NCBI GenBank assembly: GCA_031285365.1
Contig: JAITWP010000018.1
Location: 1-5,463, forward strand
Reading direction: 5' to 3'
Source of the DNA: Azoarcus sp.
GTDB taxonomy: Bacteria; Pseudomonadota; Gammaproteobacteria; Burkholderiales; Rhodocyclaceae
Length of the DNA: 5,463 nucleotides
Each line of letters opens with the position of its first letter. Positions within the stretch are counted from its first letter, which is position 1. Below the pieces are notes generated by a model. That model was not told the origin of the DNA, ran no database searches, and worked only from the letters and a program-made list of their open reading frames with translations. The position numbers were made by a program, and so were the translations under genes. Positions 1 through 4,961 of this stretch are shown here, in pieces.

Positions 1-698
1 TCTGCGCGGCCGGCGCGTTGCTGATGATGCACCTCTCAAGGCTGTCGGAAGAACTCATTCTGTGGATGAGCCCGCGTGTCGGTTTCATTGATCTTGCCGA
101 CCGCTTCTGCACCGGCTCCTCGATCATGCCGCAGAAGAAAAACCCCGACGTACCCGAACTCGTGCGCGGCAAGACCGGGCGCGTCAACGGCCACCTCGTG
201 GCGCTGCTCACCCTCATGAAAGGCCAGCCGCTGGCCTACAACAAGGACAACCAGGAAGACAAGGAACCGCTGTTCGACACGGCGGACACCGTGATCGACA
301 CCCTGCGCATCTACGCCGACATGATTGGCGGCATTCAGGTAAAACCCGCCAACATGCGCGCGGCGCTCGCGCAGGGACATGCCACCGCCACCGACCTTGC
401 CGACTATCTGGTGAAAAAAGGGTTGCCCTTCCGTGACGCGCACGAAGCCGTGGCGCTGGCAGTGCGCGCCGCCGAAGAACGCGGTCTCGACCTTTCCAGC
501 CTGAATCTCGACGAACTGCGCACCGCCCTCGCCCAAGTGCCCGGCGCAGCCGAACGGTTGGCTGAAGACGCGCTTGCGGCCATCTCCATCGAGGGTTCAC
601 TTCGCGCACGCGCCCATATCGGCGGCACGGCCCCTGACGCGGTACTTGATGCCATCGCCCGCGCCCGTGGCGAACTGAGCACGCAAAAGGAGTCGTAA
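1..698 (+). CDS. argH: Argininosuccinate lyase, C-terminal half (5' end outside window)
   Basis: Cleaves argininosuccinate to arginine and fumarate, the last step of arginine biosynthesis, as a cytosolic homotetramer. About 231 complete codons are present, read from base 3, with no start codon needed inside the window. The family is usually about 460 residues, so roughly the second half is here. The fumarase/aspartase superfamily signature GSSIMPQKKNPD lies at 114-149; its flexible loop carries the serine that acts as catalytic base in the family. Further family-typical stretches are QPLAYNKDNQEDKEPLFD (about 223-276) and the C-terminal segment ARAHIGGTAPDAV. The reading frame is intact and ends in TAA at 696-698, whose last base is the A of the next gene's ATG. 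The TTG at 18 is internal, because conserved sequence continues upstream of it. Identification is secure. Confidence 0.97.
   Translation, partial: CAAGALLMMHLSRLSEELILWMSPRVGFIDLADRFCTGSSIMPQKKNPDVPELVRGKTGRVNGHLVALLTLMKGQPLAYNKDNQEDKEPLFDTADTVIDTLRIYADMIGGIQVKPANMRAALAQGHATATDLADYLVKKGLPFRDAHEAVALAVRAAEERGLDLSSLNLDELRTALAQVPGAAERLAEDALAAISIEGSLRARAHIGGTAPDAVLDAIARARGELSTQKES
687..692 (+). promoter_or_regulatory. Shine-Dalgarno site for the kinase gene
   Basis: AAGGAG lies inside the last codons of argH, five bases before the ATG at 698. It fixes the kinase start at the TAATG overlap and indicates that the kinase is translated from the argH transcript, probably with translational coupling. 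Confidence 0.8.
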
Positions 699-2050
699 TG
701 CTCCCTGAGCGGATAGGCAAATACGAAATCCGCCGCCTGCTCGGAGAAGGGGCAACGAGCAGCGTCTATCTGGCCTGGGATCCATTCAACCAGCGCGAAG
801 TCGCGGTCAAGCAGATCAGCCCCTTTTTTTTCAAACCCCCCCACCGGGGGCGCCTCTTCCGGCAACTCCTGGTTAACGAAGCATCACTTGCGGGCAAGCT
901 CAAACACCCGCACATCGTGCAGATCTACGATGCAGTCGTCGATGTCGACAATGCCTACGTGGCGATGGAATACGTTCCCGGCGGAACCCTGGAAGCACTG
1001 ACGCATCCCGGAAAACTGGCTCCGATCGAGCGAGTGATCGAAATCATCTTCAAATGCACGCGGGCGCTTGATCACGCCTTTCACAAGGGCGTCATCCACC
1101 GCGACATCAAGCCCGCCAACATCCTGCTCTCCACGGCGGACGGCACCAACATTTGCATCTCGGACTTCGGTTCGGCTTTCCAGGAGAAGAGCGAAGTCAC
1201 GCAAATCGCCAATCTCGGCTCCCCCGCATACATGTCGCCACAACAGGTGCGCGAAATACAGATCGATCACCGTTCCGATATCTACTCGCTCGGTGTCGTG
1301 ATGTATCAGTTGCTCACCGGGCACCTGCCGTTCGAGAGCGACAACAGCTACAACCTCATCTACAGCATCATCAGCGAAAAACCGCTCGCGGTCACCGAAC
1401 ATCGGCCGGAAATCCCCAAGGAGCTTGAAACCATCGTACACCGCGCGATGGAAAAGGATGTCGAGCGCCGCTACCAGAACTGGGGGGAGTTTTCGCACGA
1501 TCTCAGCCTTGCCTTCCGCAACTGCGTCCTGAAACCCGACCGGGAGACATTGCCCGAAACTGAAAAATTCCGTTTCCTGCGGACGTTATCTTTCTTCAAC
1601 AAATTTTCCGATGTTGAACTGTGGGAAACCATCGGTTTTTCGCAATGGGATCAATTCCAACACGGCACAGTCCTTCTCAAGGAAGGCGAAGCAGGTGACT
1701 TTTTCAGCTTCCTGGTTGAGGGTGAGGCCAATGTCAAAAGAAACCGGGCCTTGCTTGGCGTACTCACTCCCGGGGACTGTTTTGGTGAAATCGCCCTGTT
1801 TTCCGCTGGCAAGGGCGTGCGCTCCGCCTCGGTCAAGGCAACGACCAAAGTACGGGTCATCACGATTTACAAGAAAGCACTGGAACGCGCCTCCGACGCA
1901 TGCCGCATGCACTTCTATCAGGCTTTCCTCACCGTACTGGCTACCCGGTTGTCACTGACCAGTTCGCGCATTGCCAATGCGGAGGAGAATTCTTCTCTTG
2001 GCGATGAAGTAGCCTGTCAGTGCGGCCAGAATACAGACTCCAACCCATAG
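698..2050 (+). CDS. Ser/Thr protein kinase with C-terminal cyclic-nucleotide-binding domain
   Basis: A 450-residue protein with no signal peptide or membrane segment, so presumably cytosolic. Residues about 8-270 form a Hanks-type (PknB-like) kinase: glycine loop GEGATSSVY (16-24), VAVK with Lys38, alpha-C Glu61, catalytic HRDIKPAN (134-141), DFG (156-158), activation segment to GSPAYMSPQQ (174-183), and DIYSLG with Asp194. All core catalytic residues are present; the usual APE glutamate is Gln182. Residues about 290-425 form a CRP/PKA-type cyclic-nucleotide-binding domain with LLKEGEAGDFF and a phosphate-binding cassette FGEIALF...VRSASVKA. Its key Glu364 and Arg375 are both there, so ligand binding is plausible. 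This suggests a kinase controlled by cAMP, cGMP or another cyclic nucleotide; the substrate is unknown. It starts at TAATG with a good ribosome site and follows argH. Its last 32 residues (419-450) are encoded antisense to the permease 3' end, and from about residue 429 the tail is polar, probably unstructured and outside either domain. Confidence 0.93.
   Translation: MLPERIGKYEIRRLLGEGATSSVYLAWDPFNQREVAVKQISPFFFKPPHRGRLFRQLLVNEASLAGKLKHPHIVQIYDAVVDVDNAYVAMEYVPGGTLEALTHPGKLAPIERVIEIIFKCTRALDHAFHKGVIHRDIKPANILLSTADGTNICISDFGSAFQEKSEVTQIANLGSPAYMSPQQVREIQIDHRSDIYSLGVVMYQLLTGHLPFESDNSYNLIYSIISEKPLAVTEHRPEIPKELETIVHRAMEKDVERRYQNWGEFSHDLSLAFRNCVLKPDRETLPETEKFRFLRTLSFFNKFSDVELWETIGFSQWDQFQHGTVLLKEGEAGDFFSFLVEGEANVKRNRALLGVLTPGDCFGEIALFSAGKGVRSASVKATTKVRVITIYKKALERASDACRMHFYQAFLTVLATRLSLTSSRIANAEENSSLGDEVACQCGQNTDSNP
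824..842 (+). repeat. Adjacent homopolymer tracts T8 and C7 inside the kinase gene
   Basis: Eight T (824-831) and seven C (836-842) are separated by CAAA. They encode FFFKPP at kinase residues 43-48, between the beta-3 lysine and the alpha-C helix. A slip in either tract would shift the frame before any catalytic-loop residue and remove kinase function. Whether the lengths vary in nature cannot be seen from one sequence. Confidence 0.7.
1952..2050. other. Convergent 3' overlap of the kinase and permease genes
   Basis: Both genes read through these 99 bases in opposite directions: kinase residues 419-450 plus stop, and permease residues 420-451 plus stop. Codons are exactly in register, so each kinase codon is the reverse complement of a permease codon. 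The permease side encodes most of the last membrane helix; the kinase side encodes a polar tail. No room is left for a terminator between the stops, and I see no stem with a U-run here. Confidence 0.9.
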
Positions 2051-3307
2051 ATTCAGCGCCAGCGACCCACTGAAACCGAAATAAAGCATGACGACAGACA
2101 CCGCAAGATAACAACCGGCGGCAATCAGAACCAGCGGAGCAGGTCGCGGGTATTCCTTGCGCCTGAAACAAATCCAGAACAGCGAGAACACCGCCAAAGC
2201 AGAAAACAGGGTCAAGATTGCGCCTACGTTCGAGAGCACATCTTTCAGGCTATACGCATAAACCAGAAACAGTGCTATGGCCCCTTGCAGCAGTACCGCG
2301 CCAACCGGCGGTTTTCCATCCTTGCCTTTCAGCACCGCTGGCAAAAAACCATCCTGCGCCATTGCAGCATAAACCCTTGGGCCAAGAAATGTCATTGCAC
2401 TGGCCGAGGATATGAACGCAAAAATCGCCAGAATGGACATACACGCGGCACCCGTTTCGCCCAGAATGTTTTCCATGATGCGATGCCCAAGCGTAATGCT
2501 GACAGATTCTCCGTAATAAGCCGAAGCAACCCTGAATTGCTCCACCGGGGGCAGGTTGGCAACAAAAACCCAGTTAATGCATAGATAAAGAATGCCTACA
2601 ACAATACAGCCCAGAATCATTGCACGCGGAACGTCGCGCTGCGGATTTTTGAACTCGGAAGCTGCGTAGATCGCGGCGTTCCATCCGCTGAAAGTAAAGG
2701 CGATATAAAACAGGCTCAGCATGAAGGCGCGGATCGGAAATCCACCATCCTGTATAACGCCCTCCTGATGAACAAGTGGCGTCCATTCGGGCCAGGTGTT
2801 GTTTCCACCGATCAGCCCGACGACGATAAAGCCCACGACCAAAAGTATTTTTATTGCCACCAGCACGTTTTGCGCCGCCACCGAAAAACGCAAACCAATG
2901 GCATGAGCCACTGTCAGCGCCAGGATCATCAGCGTTGCAACCAGCGTCGTATTGACTCCGGCATGCAATGTAAGGGCAAAGGCTCCCGCTGCGGTGGCAC
3001 AGATTGCAATGGGAGCGGAGAACCCGATCAGCAGAGACGCCCAACCGGCAAGATACCCGAGCGCGGGATGAATCAGCGTGGAAAGAAAGCGATATTCGCC
3101 GCCGGACCGGGGAACAAGCTGCACGACGCCGGAATAAGCCTTGGCCCCGGCCAGGGCAATCAACGTTCCAACCACCCAGGCCAGCAGAATCTGTTGGGGG
3201 CTCAGGCTATAAACCATTGAGCCGGTGCTTACAAAAACTCCAGCGCCAATCATGTTGGCGATTACCATCCCCATTCCAGACCATAGGCCAAGCTTGTTAT
3301 CTTTCAT
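1952..3307 (-). CDS. APC-family amino-acid permease
   Basis: A 451-residue inner-membrane protein of the amino acid-polyamine-organocation superfamily, normal length, with about twelve hydrophobic segments (roughly 8-28, 38-57, 79-104, 118-138, 148-168, 190-212, 227-250, 282-303, 333-351, 355-378, 388-408, 414-435). Family marks are the unwound TM1 motif IGAGVF (20-25), LVPRSGGEYRF (64-74), the TM6 and loop stretch FSGWNAAIYAASEFKNP (206-222) with DVPRA after it, and GPRVYAAMAQDGFLP (309-323). It probably takes up or exchanges an amino acid or amine using ion gradients; the substrate cannot be read from sequence. The start ATG at 3307 overlaps the methyltransferase TGA as ATGA, with only a weak GAG-type ribosome site, so translation is likely coupled to the upstream gene. 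The LAT/SteT-like exchanger branch is possible but uncertain. The 3' end overlaps the kinase gene antisense. Confidence 0.93.
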   Translation of the reverse strand: MKDNKLGLWSGMGMVIANMIGAGVFVSTGSMVYSLSPQQILLAWVVGTLIALAGAKAYSGVVQLVPRSGGEYRFLSTLIHPALGYLAGWASLLIGFSAPIAICATAAGAFALTLHAGVNTTLVATLMILALTVAHAIGLRFSVAAQNVLVAIKILLVVGFIVVGLIGGNNTWPEWTPLVHQEGVIQDGGFPIRAFMLSLFYIAFTFSGWNAAIYAASEFKNPQRDVPRAMILGCIVVGILYLCINWVFVANLPPVEQFRVASAYYGESVSITLGHRIMENILGETGAACMSILAIFAFISSASAMTFLGPRVYAAMAQDGFLPAVLKGKDGKPPVGAVLLQGAIALFLVYAYSLKDVLSNVGAILTLFSALAVFSLFWICFRRKEYPRPAPLVLIAAGCYLAVSVVMLYFGFSGSLALNLWVGVCILAALTGYFIAKRRILLRIGNARTGQ

Positions 3308-4119
3308 GGCTCAACACGGGTGGCTTTCCATCTCCAGGAACCGCCCCCGGTTCGCGTACCTGAAATAGTCCTGCCTCTTACCGTGCCGGTATATCTCACA
3401 CTCCCGGCGGCAAAACTGATCTTGTTTCCGTTCAGTTTGCCAGTGAATTCCACGCTTCCCTGCGCAGTCGTCAGTGTTCCGGAAATGTTCTGAAAATCTT
3501 GCGTGAAATTGATTTGGCCATCACCAAGCTTCCAGGTTCCATCCACTTTCGCTGGCACAATCCAGAGAAGGGCGGTTCTATGGGATGTGTCGAACAGCTC
3601 CAGTTCGATAGTCTCATCAGCTTGCCAGTCCCCCATATCAAAGGTGTTGGAGACAATACGCGTACCCGGTTTCATGTCCAGAATTTTTGGGCGCAGATCC
3701 AGATTAAGCTGTGGCAGCAAAAACATGGTAATTACAGTCGCTTTTGAAAAATCACTTTCAAAAATGTCGGCCTTTGCAAACGTGGCTTTCGCACCCACCC
3801 CTTCTTTGGTGGCAGCACGCCTGGAATATTCCACCAGCTCCGGGTTGTATTCGATGCCCAACGCCCTTGCGCCGCGTTTGGCTGCGGTAATCACCAGACG
3901 CCCATCACCGGAACCAAGATCAATGACGTAATCAGAGGAGGTGACCTTCGCCATATCGAGCATGGTATCGACAAGTTCCTGCGAAGTCGGCACCCATACA
4001 ACATCCTTGCCTTCCTGCCCGGAGGCTGGCGCGTAACTTTCGCCCGTCCCGTGCTGGGCGTATCCCCCTATGGCCGGAAACAATAACGCAAGCATCAGAA
4101 TAAAATTGAATCGCTTCAT
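3304..4119 (-). CDS. Exported class I SAM-dependent methyltransferase with beta-rich C-terminal domain
   Basis: A 271-residue protein. Residues 1-21 look like a Sec signal peptide: basic MKR, hydrophobic core to about residue 19, and a likely signal peptidase I site after GYA (21). There is no lipobox cysteine, and the whole protein lacks cysteine. Residues about 39-190 are a Rossmann methyltransferase: motif I VIDLGSGDGRLVI (65-77), acidic Glu90 in GIEYNPELVE for the SAM ribose, ADIFESDF (117-124), and DMKPGTRIVSNTF (148-160). Spacing and wording recall DOT1-like enzymes, which I note only as similarity. Residues about 194-268 form a separate beta-rich domain, from GTWKL to WRWKATR, with two near-copies of a 13-residue strand pattern (223-235 and 241-253). 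I chose the ATG at 4119 over an in-frame ATG at 4155 because it has a strong ribosome site and begins the signal peptide; the longer version would add 12 residues overlapping murI. It sits between murI and the permease, which it overlaps by four bases. Substrate unknown. Confidence 0.88.
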   Translation of the reverse strand: MKRFNFILMLALLFPAIGGYAQHGTGESYAPASGQEGKDVVWVPTSQELVDTMLDMAKVTSSDYVIDLGSGDGRLVITAAKRGARALGIEYNPELVEYSRRAATKEGVGAKATFAKADIFESDFSKATVITMFLLPQLNLDLRPKILDMKPGTRIVSNTFDMGDWQADETIELELFDTSHRTALLWIVPAKVDGTWKLGDGQINFTQDFQNISGTLTTAQGSVEFTGKLNGNKISFAAGSVRYTGTVRGRTISGTRTGGGSWRWKATRVEP

Positions 4120-4125
4120 CTCACA

Positions 4126-4134
4126 CTCCTCCCT
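4126..4134 (-). promoter_or_regulatory. Strong Shine-Dalgarno site for the methyltransferase gene
   Basis: AGGGAGGAG on the minus strand lies six bases before the ATG at 4119, in the 17-base gap after the murI stop. It decides the start codon and implies independent, efficient initiation, unlike the coupled genes on either side. Confidence 0.85.
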
Positions 4135-4136
4135 AG

Positions 4137-4961
4137 TCACTGGTTTATGGGCCAATCCACCCGCTCAACCCCCCCCAACGAGCGCCCGAGAAACCGCTCT
4201 CCAATGGTCTGGAACCGCAACGGCACATCGGTCACGAAATAGCGATAGGTCGCGTGTTCCTGCCCGCCCGCAGCCAATCCCGCTTCCCGTAGCCGGGTTG
4301 CGGCAAGTTCGGCGGTGGTTTCCGCCGAATCGATGAGTTTGACTCTCTCTCCCGCCACGTCGCGCAGCAGCGGCTTGAGCAGGGGGTAATGCGTGCACCC
4401 GAGCACCAGGGAGTCGACGTCTTCAGCCAACACCGGGCGCAAATACTCCTGCGCCGTCAGCCTTGTCACCGGATGATCGAGCCAACCCTCTTCCACGAGC
4501 GGCACAAAGAGTGGGCAGGCTTGCGAATGGACGCGCGCGCCAGGGTCGAGCTCGTGTATCCGCCGCGCGTAGGCGTTGCTGTTGATCGTGGTCGGCGTGC
4601 CGATGACGCCGATGCGCCCGCTGCCCGACACGCCCATGGCTGCACGCGCGCCCGCTTCGATGACGTCGAGCACAGGGATGTCCCCTGCCCGCCCGGTCAC
4701 GATTTTCAGGGCCACGGCAGCCATCGTGTTGCAGGCAACGATCAGCATCTTGACCTCCTGCCGCAGCAGGAAGTCGACGATCTGGCCGGTGAAATGCTCG
4801 ATTGTCGCCACCGATTTGACGCCATAGGGTACGCGCGCGGTATCGCCAAAATAGACGATGCTCTCCAGCGGTAAACGCTCCATCAGCGCGCGGACGACGG
4901 TCAGGCCGCCGACGCCCGAATCGAAAACACCAATGGGACGGTTGTTGTTCAGGACATTCAC
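4137..4961 (-). CDS. murI: Glutamate racemase
   Basis: Interconverts L- and D-glutamate in the cytosol, supplying D-Glu for peptidoglycan stem peptides. The 274-residue length is normal for the family. Family motifs are all present: IGVFDSGVGGLTV (10-22) with Asp14 and Ser15, YFGDTARVPYG (37-47), VACNTMAA (75-82) with the first catalytic cysteine Cys77, GVIGTPTTI (118-126), and LGCTHYPLL (187-195) with the second catalytic cysteine Cys189 and His191. The two-cysteine, cofactor-independent mechanism is therefore intact. The start is GTG at 4961, overlapping the tyrS TGA as GTGA. No in-frame ATG lies nearby, and conserved sequence starts by residue 9. The ribosome site is poor, so translation is probably coupled to tyrS. 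A run of eight G near the 3' end encodes residues 262-265. Confidence 0.97.
   Translation of the reverse strand: MNVLNNNRPIGVFDSGVGGLTVVRALMERLPLESIVYFGDTARVPYGVKSVATIEHFTGQIVDFLLRQEVKMLIVACNTMAAVALKIVTGRAGDIPVLDVIEAGARAAMGVSGSGRIGVIGTPTTINSNAYARRIHELDPGARVHSQACPLFVPLVEEGWLDHPVTRLTAQEYLRPVLAEDVDSLVLGCTHYPLLKPLLRDVAGERVKLIDSAETTAELAATRLREAGLAAGGQEHATYRYFVTDVPLRFQTIGERFLGRSLGGVERVDWPINQ
4169..4176 (-). repeat. G8 homopolymer near the murI 3' end
   Basis: Eight C on the plus strand (eight G in the murI sense strand) span codons 262-265. One added G brings a TGA at 4167-4165, removing about nine residues. One lost G replaces the last residues with a different short tail. Either change falls after the catalytic residues and would move the murI stop relative to the methyltransferase ribosome site. 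Confidence 0.65.

Noticed and set aside
18..20. TTG as a start codon for a short argH
   Set aside because: In-frame conserved argH sequence continues upstream to the window edge, so the gene is simply cut.
838..850. CCCCC-ACC-GGGGG hairpin with the T8 run as a terminator
   Set aside because: On the plus strand the T run precedes the stem; on the minus strand an A-run follows it, and the loop is only three bases.
36..865. Several overlapping minus-strand open frames opposite argH and the kinase start
   Set aside because: They are Arg/Gly/Ala-rich translations typical of the antisense of GC-rich genes, with no family resemblance.
884..1498. 204-codon open frame on the minus strand opposite the kinase domain
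   Set aside because: It is antisense to a well-conserved kinase domain. Its protein has no recognisable motif, so it is a shadow of GC-rich coding sequence.
1982..1997. Near-perfect palindrome GAGGAGAATTCTTCTC in the convergent overlap as a bidirectional terminator
   Set aside because: The stem is short and weak with one G-T pair, and neither strand has a T-run after it.
2768..3363. Plus-strand open frames opposite the permease
   Set aside because: Low-complexity, Gln/Arg-rich translations against a clearly conserved membrane protein.
4120..4155. Twelve-residue N-terminal extension of the methyltransferase starting at 4155
   Set aside because: It lies inside murI, lacks a ribosome site and would place charged residues before a clean signal peptide; the ATG at 4119 has AGGGAGGAG.
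4389..4874. 161-codon plus-strand frame opposite murI
   Set aside because: His/Arg/Asp-rich shadow of a conserved enzyme; no motif.
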